Notes under the pieces: model-generated | What the model was told of the DNA's origin: nothing | What the model saw: the letters and a program-made list of their open reading frames with translations, nothing else | The model's database searches: none | Assembly: GCF_012328925.1 (NCBI RefSeq) | Contig: NZ_JAAXLS010000002.1 | Location: 1-64,000 of the forward strand | DNA from: Amycolatopsis acididurans | Lineage (GTDB): Bacteria > Actinomycetota > Actinomycetes > Mycobacteriales > Pseudonocardiaceae | Reading direction: 5' to 3' | DNA length: 64,000 bases | Made by a program: the position numbers and the translations under genes | In this document: piece after piece, positions 52,519-60,569 of the stretch | How positions within the stretch are numbered: the first letter of the stretch is position 1 | Layout of the letters: every line of letters starts with the position of its first letter

Positions 52519-53762
52519 CCGTCCAGGAAACGGTGATCGACATGCCTGCTGAACGCCTCGTCGTGGTCGGTGCCTCGCTAGCGGGATTGCGCGCGGTCGA
52601 AGCCGCCCGCAAGGCGGGCTTCACGGGAGCCATCACGCTCGTCGGCTCTGAACAACATCTGCCCTACGACCGCCCGCCTTTGTCGAAGGCATACCTCGAT
52701 TCGCTTGATCCTGGCGTGCGGCCCGAGGCTCCGGTTTTCCGGACAGAGTCGTATCTTCGCGACGAGCTTGCCGTGGAGTTGCGGTTGGGCGCCGCGGCCA
52801 CGGTCCTGGATACCGGCAGCAGGGTGGTATGGGTCGGCGATCGCGAGGTTCCTTACGACCTGGCGGTTGTCGCGACCGGTGCGATCGCACGCACGCTGCC
52901 GGGCACGGCCGGCCTGAAAGGCGTGTACACGCTGCGCACGATCGACGACGCCGTCGCTGTGCGTGCCGCCCTCGAGGACGGCGCTCGCGCCGTCGTGGTG
53001 GGCGCCGGGTTCATCGGCTCCGAAGTCGCGTCCGCCGCGCGCAAGCGCGGGCTCGACGTCACCGTTGTCGAGTCGCTGCCCACGCCGCTGGTGCGTGCTG
53101 TCGGGGAGCTGATGGGCGAGGCGTGCACGTCCCTGCACCGCGTCAACGGCACTGATCTCCGGTGTGGCGTCGCGGTAGCCGAGATCCGCGGTGAGGGCAA
53201 GGTGGAGCAGGTCGTTCTGTCGGATGGCTCCGCAGTGGACGCCGACCTGGTCGTCGTGGGTGTCGGAGCTACGCCGGCGACTGAATGGCTCGATGGCTCG
53301 GGAGTGAGCCTGGACAACGGCGTCGTGTGCGACGCAACGCTGTCGACCGGTGTCAGCGGGGTATACGCGGCGGGAGACGTGGCGCGATGGCACAACCCGT
53401 TGTTCGATCGCGCGATGCGTCTCGAACACTGGACGAGCGCGGCAGAGCAGGCGGCGGCCGCGGTCCGGAACGCCCTGGATCCCGCGTCCGCCAAGCCATA
53501 CCAGACCGTGCCGTATTTCTGGTCCGACTGGTACGACAGCCGGATTCAGTTCGTCGGTGTCCCGCAGGCGGAGGAGGTGCGGGTCGTCGATGGCGATGTG
53601 GCCGGTGGCCGGTGCGTGGCGCTCTATCGTGACGGTGACCGTCTCATCGGCGCGCTCACGATCAACGGCCAGTCAGTCATCATGAAGTACCGGACTCTGA
53701 TCACGAAGCGAACCCACTGGCGCGATGCGCTCGAATTCGCCGAGAGCCGGCGCGCGGCGTGA
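52515..53762 (+). CDS. NAD(P)H-dependent ferredoxin reductase
   Basis: FAD-containing reductase of 415 residues of the putidaredoxin/rhodocoxin-reductase type. It has VVVGASLAGLRAVEAARKAG for FAD, YDRPPLSK, the second dinucleotide fold VVVGAGFIGSEVASAARKRG, and GVYAAGDVARW, followed by the C-terminal reductase domain (HWTSAAEQ...YFWSDWYD). The acidic residue at the end of the NAD fold (TVVES) suggests NADH preference. GTG 52515 overlaps the ferredoxin stop. Completes the electron chain for the P450s. Confidence 0.93.
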   Translation: MTVQETVIDMPAERLVVVGASLAGLRAVEAARKAGFTGAITLVGSEQHLPYDRPPLSKAYLDSLDPGVRPEAPVFRTESYLRDELAVELRLGAAATVLDTGSRVVWVGDREVPYDLAVVATGAIARTLPGTAGLKGVYTLRTIDDAVAVRAALEDGARAVVVGAGFIGSEVASAARKRGLDVTVVESLPTPLVRAVGELMGEACTSLHRVNGTDLRCGVAVAEIRGEGKVEQVVLSDGSAVDADLVVVGVGATPATEWLDGSGVSLDNGVVCDATLSTGVSGVYAAGDVARWHNPLFDRAMRLEHWTSAAEQAAAAVRNALDPASAKPYQTVPYFWSDWYDSRIQFVGVPQAEEVRVVDGDVAGGRCVALYRDGDRLIGALTINGQSVIMKYRTLITKRTHWRDALEFAESRRAA

Positions 53763-54009
53763 CCTCTTGCCTTCTGGACCTGGCCGGACGTCTGCCAGGC
53801 GGCGTACGAACGGCCGCGTGCTGAGGCAGGCTCGAGGTTAGGTGTACTTGCCCCGTGGGCGACGGCATATCGTCGACGTGCCCGAGACGCTTCTCCGTCG
53901 GCCTGCCGTCGGAGAAGCGAAACCAGGGGAAGCAACATTGAGGTCGATCAACAGCTTCGGCCCGGGCGGCCTCCACCTCGGCCTGGCCGGCCGCTGCGTC
54001 GCGGGTCAT
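53701..54009 (-). pseudogene. Possible truncated site-specific recombinase fragment
   Basis: A 102-codon frame whose ATG at 54009 overlaps the stop of the AbrB-like gene (ATGA), as integrase genes often do after such proteins in actinomycetes. Its first 20 residues (MTRDAAAGQAEVEAARAEAV) look like the start of those recombinases. The rest is Arg/Pro-rich, without catalytic motifs, and runs over the 3' end of the ferredoxin reductase gene. I read it as the scar of a lost integrase; it may be only a chance frame. Confidence 0.3.
53779..53799 (+). terminator. Hairpin after the ferredoxin reductase gene
   Basis: CCTGGC-N9-GCCAGG inverted repeat 17 bases after the reductase stop; probable end of the ferredoxin operon, though without a T run. 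Confidence 0.4.
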
Positions 54010-54374
54010 GGGCGCTCACCACGTGCGAGCTGGTGGTGGAACTGGGCGAGCATGCTGCCCACCGCGCCAGAGGAGTGGACAACGAGCGCGTCCTGGCCGG
54101 CGTCGGCCACTACGAGCACGCGGGCGCCGGCGGTGATTGCGCAGCGGGCGCGCACCGGGGCCGGCAGCGCGACGTAGGGCTTCGCGGTCATCGTGAACAC
54201 CCCGTCCCGGCGCCGCGCGATCACGGCCGAGGAACCGACCACCGTCATCGCCAACGAGTCGCCGCGCTGCCGCCCCAGGACCGCCGCGGCACGCCGGTCC
54301 TGAATACGACCAGACGCATCCACCAGGGCAGTACCGAAATACAGCGGCTCGCGCTCCACCGGAACCGGCACCAC
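54006..54374 (-). CDS. AbrB/SpoVT-like small protein
   Basis: A 122-residue protein with two similar halves: YFGTALVDASGRIQDRRAAA then VTAKPYVALPAPVRARC-like text (FTMTAKPYVALPAPVRAR), followed by AGARVLVVADAGQDALVVHS. The pattern (substrate-like strand, LPAPVR, GARVLVV) fits swapped-hairpin AbrB/MazE proteins, DNA-binding proteins that often precede integrase genes on actinobacterial mobile elements. The start at 54374 (MVPVPVERE) is the first in frame; no strong ribosome site is visible. The next frame downstream overlaps its stop. Function as a regulator is inferred. Confidence 0.55.
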   Translation of the reverse strand: MVPVPVEREPLYFGTALVDASGRIQDRRAAAVLGRQRGDSLAMTVVGSSAVIARRRDGVFTMTAKPYVALPAPVRARCAITAGARVLVVADAGQDALVVHSSGAVGSMLAQFHHQLARGERP

Positions 54375-54885
54375 CGGAACGGAAAACGGCGCCGAAACAG
54401 ATCGGCCGGACGATCAGACAGAGCGCGCGACGATTCCCGCACGCTCAGGGCGGGCGAGAACAATCGGATCTGCGCATTCATCGGCATCCGCCCCTCAACC
54501 ACAACCAGGGGGGAGGAAGCCAGCACACCCAGCCTACCGGATGGGGCGCCGCGATCAAGGAGGGTGTGGCCCACCGTAGCGGGCCAGTGACCGATTGGCA
54601 CGGGGAATCTCCCGTGGATCTGTGTCCGAGGGGGAATCGGACACGGAAACGTGGCGTCCCTGCAGAATGCAGGTGTTCATGCGACAGACCATGCCATGTG
54701 TCGCGATGGACCGCCAGCATGTTCACGCGTCTGATTCATTGTCGCAAGTTCTTATGCTCCAACGAGTCTGGCGGCGAGCGCAGCGTACGTCCCCGATTCT
54801 GCAAACACCACTTGCGGTGATCGGAAAGTCGGCGAGACTGGGTTCAAGCGCCTTTACTGTAACTCGATTGTCGTTTGATCACTTC
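54375..54885. other. Intergenic region with two adjacent hairpins
   Basis: About 0.5 kb with no gene I can support. It holds CACGGG-GAATCT-CCCGTG (54599-54616) and GTGTCCGA-N7-TCGGACAC (54622-54644). They lie downstream of the leftward Argonaute operon and may end its transcript, or mark an element boundary. Confidence 0.45.
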
Positions 54886-56313
54886 TCACATGAACAGGCG
54901 AAAGTCGTAGGGTACATTCGTAATTCGTTCCGTCTTCACGACGCGCGCCAGAACCTGAGCGTAAGTGATTGTGGCAGGTAGGGATGAATAGAGCGAATCG
55001 GTGTTCCAGTCCATCTTTGACAGCGCGAGTATTTGGGCGGCTGGCTCGGCCAGTGCTCCGGCGCCTACATGCCGGGTGATGTGTACCGGACGCGGGGTTC
55101 CTTTCTTGCCCTGGAGGTAGTTCTTGCCGTTGAGGGTGGCGGTTCGGGCATTGCCGGCTATCCACAGCAATGCGGAGTGGTCGTCCAGTTGCGTTAATGT
55201 TCCGCGGTCGATTGCGTAGCCGTATGACAAACCTTGCGTTTTGCTGGGCGGGGGACCGGTGACGAGTACGCCGCGCCATGCCGGGCGGCTGATGGAGACG
55301 CAGGTCAGGCCGTCGACACGGCCCCAGGCGTCGACGGCGCCGGCGATCTCGTCGTCGTTGAACGCGATCTGCTTGTGCACGACGAGCTGCTTCGGTTGCC
55401 GTCCCGCGTGCCGGTCGGCGTAGACCGACAGGGAACGGCTCACCACCGTACGCATACCCTGGCGGGACAGAAGCGGGTTACGGGTATCGACATCGTCGAA
55501 GACCTCGTGGGCGATGAACTCCAGTCCTCCGCCTTCGGCATCGAACATCTGACTGCAGCAGACGACGAACTGCTGGTCCGGGCCGCCGGAATCGCGGATC
55601 CCGTACGCGAGGCCGAGATACGCCGCGCCGGGGTCGAGCAGGCCGCCAACCGCGAGCTTGTACGGTGTTCCGCCGGCTTTGGCATACAGGGCGGTAGCGA
55701 GCCGCCAGCGAACCGAGGCGCGGCACCGGTAGTCGAGAGCCTGCTGGGTCAGAATCTGTGTGGTGAGGCCGAGGCTCGCGGCATGTACTTTCACGTGGTC
55801 GTGCAAGTGGAAACCGTCGGCGACGAAGTACCGTTGCCACCGTTCGGGCAGGTAGAAAACGATGACATCGAACTGAAGCCGCAGCGTGAAAAGCCGGTCG
55901 AGGCCGTCCGTCAGGGCCTGTCCCAGAACCCGATGCGGCTTTTTGCTCGCGGCGAGCGAGGCATCAAGGTTGCCGGGAAGATCGATGCGCGCGCTTTCGG
56001 CGGGGACGAGCGAGGCGTCGAACGCTTGGGTGAAGCCAGGATAGGGAGGTAGGTATTCGCGTCGCTCGGTCGGCGCGGCTTCGACGCGCAGTTCTTCTAG
56101 AAGCATCTTCATCTGGCTGCGAGCATCCGCCGGGCCGAGGGTCGCGACGCGCACCTGCCGGCGTTCGCCGCTCAGCGTCCCTGGAGCGAAGGGTTTGAAC
56201 GTGCCGATCCCGACGAGTGGATTGGGATGGCGTTGCCGGGAATCTGCCGGGTCGAATGCGAGGTCTGGCTCGGCCAGTCGCTGGTGAACCAAGCTGAGGG
56301 CATCGGCGGTCAT
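54886..56313 (-). CDS. ago: Short prokaryotic Argonaute (MID-PIWI), catalytically inactive
   Basis: A 475-residue protein lacking N and PAZ domains: MID region about residues 140-215 (VIVFYLPERW, then QILTQQALDYR) and PIWI about 215-475. The transition ATALYAKAGGTPYKL is the hallmark of Argonaute proteins at the 5'-end guide pocket. The DEDX slicer positions are lost: the first strand reads AYLGLAYGI where active proteins have Asp, and VVHKQIAFNDDE replaces the usual H-x-D-G segment. The chain ends in a hydrophobic C-terminus (FRLFM), as in PIWI. ATG 56313 overlaps the stop of the SIR2-APAZ gene. Together they form a SPARSA-type system: guide-directed sensing of invader nucleic acid that triggers NAD+ depletion. 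Confidence 0.88.
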   Translation of the reverse strand: MTADALSLVHQRLAEPDLAFDPADSRQRHPNPLVGIGTFKPFAPGTLSGERRQVRVATLGPADARSQMKMLLEELRVEAAPTERREYLPPYPGFTQAFDASLVPAESARIDLPGNLDASLAASKKPHRVLGQALTDGLDRLFTLRLQFDVIVFYLPERWQRYFVADGFHLHDHVKVHAASLGLTTQILTQQALDYRCRASVRWRLATALYAKAGGTPYKLAVGGLLDPGAAYLGLAYGIRDSGGPDQQFVVCCSQMFDAEGGGLEFIAHEVFDDVDTRNPLLSRQGMRTVVSRSLSVYADRHAGRQPKQLVVHKQIAFNDDEIAGAVDAWGRVDGLTCVSISRPAWRGVLVTGPPPSKTQGLSYGYAIDRGTLTQLDDHSALLWIAGNARTATLNGKNYLQGKKGTPRPVHITRHVGAGALAEPAAQILALSKMDWNTDSLYSSLPATITYAQVLARVVKTERITNVPYDFRLFM

Positions 56314-58196
56314 GGCACCTGTCCTGGTGTTATCTGGATGGGGGAGCCTGCTAGCTGTTGGGAGATGACTGGCCTGTTGGTCAAGCAGAACACTGCGTCG
56401 ACACCGGCACTTGGCTCAGTCCCGAAAGCGCGTGCCGTGCCGCCGCCAGCCACCAAGAGCTTCAGCCACGCGCCCAGGATTGCTCCCGCCTGCCTGTTGT
56501 AGCGGTTCGCCGTGCGTTCGCGAACGAACTCTGCTGCCAGTTTGGCCGCGGCATCCCGGCTTGGCGCCGGATTCTGAGCCGATACGAACGTGGGGCGGAC
56601 CCAGATGTCGGGTGCGAAGACCATAAGCCAATGGCCATCGACACATTCCAAGCCAATGGTCACGCTCTCGGCCCATGGCAACGTGGCGCCGTCGGGGCCG
56701 GGTAAGGCACCAGTCACCGGACCACCGACCGCCGTCTGAAGTGCCTTGAGCGTGGGCGACGAGCTGGATGGTGGTTTCGTGGCGCCGGGCCGAGGTGTTC
56801 GCACACGCACCATCGGGCGATGCCCGCCGCGCAGTACCGTCGTCAGGCCGGTACCTCGTGCGAGTGCCTGCGTGAGCGCTTCGGCCAGCAGGCCGACGGT
56901 TCCGTTGTCAACGGTGCCATCGTGGCCTGGTCGGAGTGGGACGATCTCGTCGGTCACGTTCACATTGAGCGGGCGCAATGTGCTTTGGAGTTCCTCGTCG
57001 GACCCGAAGGCGGCGAGCTCGCCTGCTGCCCAGCCGACGGTCGCACGGACCCGGTCGGCCCGGAGCGCGCGCCGGATGGCGGCGAGGTCTGACGATGTTG
57101 CCCCCTTGAGCCGCCGTGCGGCCGGTGGCAGGGAAGTGATCTCGACGGCGCCGAACCGGACCTGCGGATATTTCTGCACCTTTCCGTCGACGCGAGCGGC
57201 GGGGGTGCGCACTGGTCGCGGACGTAAGGCTTTCAGCCGATTCCGGACCGGTGTGGTCAGGCCGCAGGCTGGTTCCAGCACGCTCATCAGTTCGCCGAAG
57301 CCGCCGACGACCACTTCGTGGACGGGCTCCACTCCCGCAGCCCGCGCTCTGCGGAGAAGGTCCGCGACAGTCGCCGGGAGTGGATCTTCTGGGCGCCGGA
57401 CCCAGGTCAAGCCGGACGGAAACGGATGGGGTTTCTCCAGGACCTCGGACAGCATCTGCATCACGGCGGCATCTCTGCCGCTGTAGCCGGCGACAACAAG
57501 CCCGTACCGGCACAATTGCGTCTGGAGCATGGACCGAAGCGCCGGATCGTGCAGGGCCAATTCGGCCTCAGTGTTGGACAGAGTGACGGTGCCAAGGTCA
57601 CCATGAACCTTCACCAGGACCAGTTGCCGGTCGGTCGCCAAGGCGAAGCGTGTACCGTCCGAGCTCTGGGGGTGGAACACAACGAGACGCTTTGTATTGT
57701 CAACCTCAAGCAGCATCCCATTGAGGGCGTCCTCGAGTAGCTGGTCGAAATTCGTTGTGACGATCAGTGGCGCGAGGCCGGAAGCTGCGAGGCCGGCAAG
57801 AACGTGCTGGCCATGATGTGGCGTGCTTTTGTTCAGCTCATCCATGACGAAGAGGGCGCGAGAGTCACGATCTGGATAGGTCCGCTCGAAGATCGCAGAG
57901 TAAAAGGCGTCGTCGGCCAGCGCGGGTAGTCCGCCCTGGCCGTCGTACAACGAATGAACCTTGTCCCGCCAACCTGGCTGTGCCAGGACTGAGTCCGGCG
58001 TCATCCCATTGTCGCTCGCATACAATATCGCGAGTAATCGGTCAATCAGCTGGCCGGCCGTGGGGACTCCTGCTTCGACGCTGGTGCCGGCTCCGACGAG
58101 CCAGGCGGTGTTTCGCGCCCGGCGGGCGAACCCGCGCGCGAACGTGCGGGCATCGAGAGCGGGGGCACGTGAAGGGCCGGGATGTAGTGTGGCCAT
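56310..58196 (-). CDS. SIR2-APAZ protein, NADase effector of the short-Argonaute system
   Basis: A 628-residue protein. Residues about 28-260 form a SIR2-like NAD-binding domain: GAGTSVEAG (35-43), TTNFDQLLED with Asn149, KVHGDLG with His198, and GYSGRDAAV (237-245); both catalytic residues of SIR2 NADases are present. The remaining 370 residues would be the APAZ domain (N/PAZ analogue) that binds the Argonaute. GAGGAA 7 bases before the ATG at 58196 sets the start; an upstream in-frame ATG at 58424 adds an unrelated Arg/Pro-rich tail. It is the first gene of the pair. On sensing invader DNA such proteins hydrolyse NAD+ and stop growth (known for SPARSA). Confidence 0.88.
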   Translation of the reverse strand: MATLHPGPSRAPALDARTFARGFARRARNTAWLVGAGTSVEAGVPTAGQLIDRLLAILYASDNGMTPDSVLAQPGWRDKVHSLYDGQGGLPALADDAFYSAIFERTYPDRDSRALFVMDELNKSTPHHGQHVLAGLAASGLAPLIVTTNFDQLLEDALNGMLLEVDNTKRLVVFHPQSSDGTRFALATDRQLVLVKVHGDLGTVTLSNTEAELALHDPALRSMLQTQLCRYGLVVAGYSGRDAAVMQMLSEVLEKPHPFPSGLTWVRRPEDPLPATVADLLRRARAAGVEPVHEVVVGGFGELMSVLEPACGLTTPVRNRLKALRPRPVRTPAARVDGKVQKYPQVRFGAVEITSLPPAARRLKGATSSDLAAIRRALRADRVRATVGWAAGELAAFGSDEELQSTLRPLNVNVTDEIVPLRPGHDGTVDNGTVGLLAEALTQALARGTGLTTVLRGGHRPMVRVRTPRPGATKPPSSSSPTLKALQTAVGGPVTGALPGPDGATLPWAESVTIGLECVDGHWLMVFAPDIWVRPTFVSAQNPAPSRDAAAKLAAEFVRERTANRYNRQAGAILGAWLKLLVAGGGTARAFGTEPSAGVDAVFCLTNRPVISQQLAGSPIQITPGQVP

Positions 58197-58561
58197 TCGG
58201 TGTTCCTCGTATTCCGGCTGCGTTCTGGAGAGAAATGGTTGTTGCGGGGACGAGCAGGGTGAGCAGCCGTCACCGACGGTAATCCGAAACGATCTCACGT
58301 CAAGCTGGACACGCCGTGTCGGGTCATCTGAAGCTTGAGTAACCCGATCGGGTTGCTTGGCGGGGATTTGGGCGGCTGACGGTCGGGACGGCGGTAACCG
58401 GACGGCCCGGCCGCGTATCAACAACGCTGTGTCTTCCGATGGGTAGGGCCAGAGCGGATACCTTGACGTCGGTGCCCGGGACGGTGCTGGAGACGAGGCC
58501 GACCTGTGGTGCCGCTCGATGGTCTGAGTAGAGTGTGCCGTCGCACGATGAGGGGGACTCG
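58197..58561. promoter_or_regulatory. Divergent promoter region of the defence locus with a palindrome
   Basis: 365 bases between the leftward SIR2-APAZ gene and the rightward membrane nuclease gene. It holds the perfect 14-base palindrome AACCCGATCGGGTT (58341-58354), 145 bases upstream of the SIR2-APAZ start, suited to a dimeric regulator. No other gene is seen. Confidence 0.5.
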
Positions 58562-59338
58562 ATGGCTGCAGACGAACCGGATAGTCACTCTGATCTGAAC
58601 GAAGCGCTGCACACGGGAGCGGAACTCAGCCGCACGGCCCGGGTAGCCGCCAGTCTGTCAGCGCTGGCGCTGGGTGGTGCCGGCGGGACCGCAGTGTTCA
58701 TGACCGACAACCAGGCGGGCACGGCAGTGCTGCTGGCCGCCGGTGCGTTGTTCGGCTTGATCGGCCTGAGCGGGCGCTTGCCGAGCCGCATCAAGTTCGG
58801 CGACAACGAGGTCCAGATGCCGCCGCCAATCGCCAAGGCCGTGGCCAAACGCATCGAGGATGCGGAGCCGGAGGAGGCGGAAGAGCTTGTCGCGGCCGTC
58901 GTCAACGCAAACCCTTCTGGCTCACAAGCACGTTCAGCATTTGACCTCCAGGTTGCTGCCGGCCGTCGACTATATGCAATGGTGTACGAACAGGACGTGG
59001 GCGCTGTACTGAGGGCCTTGGTCAGAGCCCGGGCCGTGGATCTTCGGTCAGACGATCGCGTATTCGACTTCGTCCTCGAAGGCAAACGGCGGGTTGCCGT
59101 TGAGGTGAAGTACGGACTCGCTGGGGCATCTGCCCAGACCATCGGCTCGCTGGTCGGACGGGCCGCCATGAGTGGACATCCAGAGGTCGTCTTCGTGACC
59201 AACAGACCGTTTACGGGGCGGCTTCAACGACTTTGGGAAGATGCCGTCGAGTCCGGCGTCGTGCGGCTTCATCTTGTCATCGGTGAGACGGCGGAGGAGC
59301 TCCGTGAACAGCTGGAACCTCTGGTCGCGGATCTGTAG
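58562..59338 (+). CDS. Membrane-anchored PD-(D/E)XK nuclease-like protein
   Basis: A 258-residue protein. After an acidic N-terminus come two hydrophobic helices (about residues 28-48, SLSALALGGAGGTAVFM, and 52-71, GTAVLLAAGALFGLIGLSG). The C-terminal half (about 125-258) has a restriction-fold core: Glu143 in a leading helix, Asp169 in VFDFVLEG, and the E-x-K motif at Glu181-Lys183 in VAVEVKYG, then VVFVTNRPF. GAGGGGGACTCG precedes ATG 58562. It is divergent from the SPARSA genes and may be an accessory or independent defence effector acting near the membrane. I do not recognise a named family. Confidence 0.7.
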   Translation: MAADEPDSHSDLNEALHTGAELSRTARVAASLSALALGGAGGTAVFMTDNQAGTAVLLAAGALFGLIGLSGRLPSRIKFGDNEVQMPPPIAKAVAKRIEDAEPEEAEELVAAVVNANPSGSQARSAFDLQVAAGRRLYAMVYEQDVGAVLRALVRARAVDLRSDDRVFDFVLEGKRRVAVEVKYGLAGASAQTIGSLVGRAAMSGHPEVVFVTNRPFTGRLQRLWEDAVESGVVRLHLVIGETAEELREQLEPLVADL

Positions 59339-59476
59339 CAAGCATTGCCGACCGCTCGCGGTGGCCGCTACTGGGGAGTTGCGCGTAATGAAAGCCGAGA
59401 ACGGCATCGACCTTCGCGAATGTGACTTCCGGTGTCACCGCCGCTAATCTTGCACCATGGTGCTTCGCTTGGCCCG

Positions 59477-59905
59477 TTGACGAGGAACCAACGGGCACCC
59501 ACGTCTCTCGGACCTGTCTCCGAAGAGGACTGGGACAAGGTGATGACGCTGCAGACTGGGGTTGCGCTCAAGTTCTCGAGCTATGAGGACACGGCGGTGT
59601 CGTAGTTGGTCCGACTTAACCTGGATTGGATCTTCTCCTGGCCCCAACCCGGCGAGGCTCCCTTCATGGAAGAGGCCAGCCTGCTTGCCGGTGAAGAGTT
59701 CGATGCGCTTGTGTTCAACGCGTTGCACGGCCCCGCCTACCACGACAGCATCACACGACTGGCCCGCTCAGGAGTGCCCATCATGGACCCCGACGACGTA
59801 ACCACCCGAGCCGACGACGGCCTCGCCACTTTCGAATGGTCCAAGATACACGCGGCGATCAAGGATCTCCGCCCGCGAGAGACCTCGACGGCCAGCCGCA
59901 CGTGA
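59477..59905 (+). pseudogene. Hypothetical ORF interrupted by an in-frame TAG
   Basis: One frame encodes GPVSEEDWDKVMTLQTGVAL, then KFSSYEDTAVS, a TAG stop at 59603-59605, and continues in the same frame as LVRLNLDWIFSWPQPGEAPF to DGLATFEWSKIHAAIKDLRP, ending at 59905. Both sides look protein-like, so a nonsense mutation in one gene of about 140 codons is the simplest reading. The downstream part alone could start at TTG 59606, but no ribosome site precedes it. The 5' limit is uncertain (TTG 59477 or GTG 59546). I do not recognise the family. Confidence 0.45.
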
Positions 59906-60005
59906 GATGCCCGTTCTGTGCTTACGCAGAATTCGGGTGCTCGTTGGATCAGCGGCGTTGTCGACCTGGTCTGGGTACGCGGCCGTCGAATGGGGCCTCT
60001 CAAGG

Positions 60006-60569
60006 TCACGCGCCAAACCGCCCAGTTCCGTTGCAGGGGTTCGGCTCCAGGGGCTGAGACTGACGTGCGACGACCGCGTTTTCGAGCGCGTCCAGCCGCC
60101 GCAGCGCCTTTCGGGAAAGGTTGGAGGAGTCAGTCACCTCACACGGAATCTCCTGAAGGAGCCGCATGGTTCTGCGCTCGAAGTCCAGGACACGGTCGAC
60201 GAGGTGCCAGATATCGCCACAAGCGACCAGCGGCTGGGTTACCTCGCAGGCCTCCCAGCGCTGCCGTTTGTCTCCGCGCACCGGTGTATTTCTGCGTCGC
60301 GGCTGCTCCTGTGCGGCACGCGACGACGCGACGAAGGTGCCTTGACCCGTGACGGTGAACACCTTGCCCTGCTCGCGCAACTCGGCGACCGCGTCGGAGA
60401 TCACCGGGGTGGAGACGTCATACTGCTCGGCAAGGTCCTTCTGGCGCGGCATTCGTCCGTCAGGCCACTCGTCTGCCTCCATCCGGCCCACCAGATGCTC
60501 GGCCACCTGCCGCCACGGCGCAACCGGGCCGTCTGGGTCGATGCGGTATTGCGTGGATTCGCTACTCAT
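60006..60569 (-). CDS. GntR-family regulator 1
   Basis: A 187-residue protein with an N-terminal winged helix of the GntR type (WRQVAEHLVGRMEADEWPDG, then LAEQYDVSTPVISDAVAELR and GKVFTVTGQGTFVA), followed by a short helical C-terminal part with no recognisable ligand domain. It resembles KorSA-like GntR regulators of actinomycete integrative elements. Its start overlaps by 8 bases the stop of the small gene upstream. A second GntR gene is at 61229. Confidence 0.82.
   Translation of the reverse strand: MSSESTQYRIDPDGPVAPWRQVAEHLVGRMEADEWPDGRMPRQKDLAEQYDVSTPVISDAVAELREQGKVFTVTGQGTFVASSRAAQEQPRRRNTPVRGDKRQRWEACEVTQPLVACGDIWHLVDRVLDFERRTMRLLQEIPCEVTDSSNLSRKALRRLDALENAVVARQSQPLEPNPCNGTGRFGA

Noticed and set aside
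54820..54890. Possible tRNA (GGTTCAA-like arm near 54840)
   Set aside because: No acceptor stem, anticodon arm or T-arm can be paired around it.
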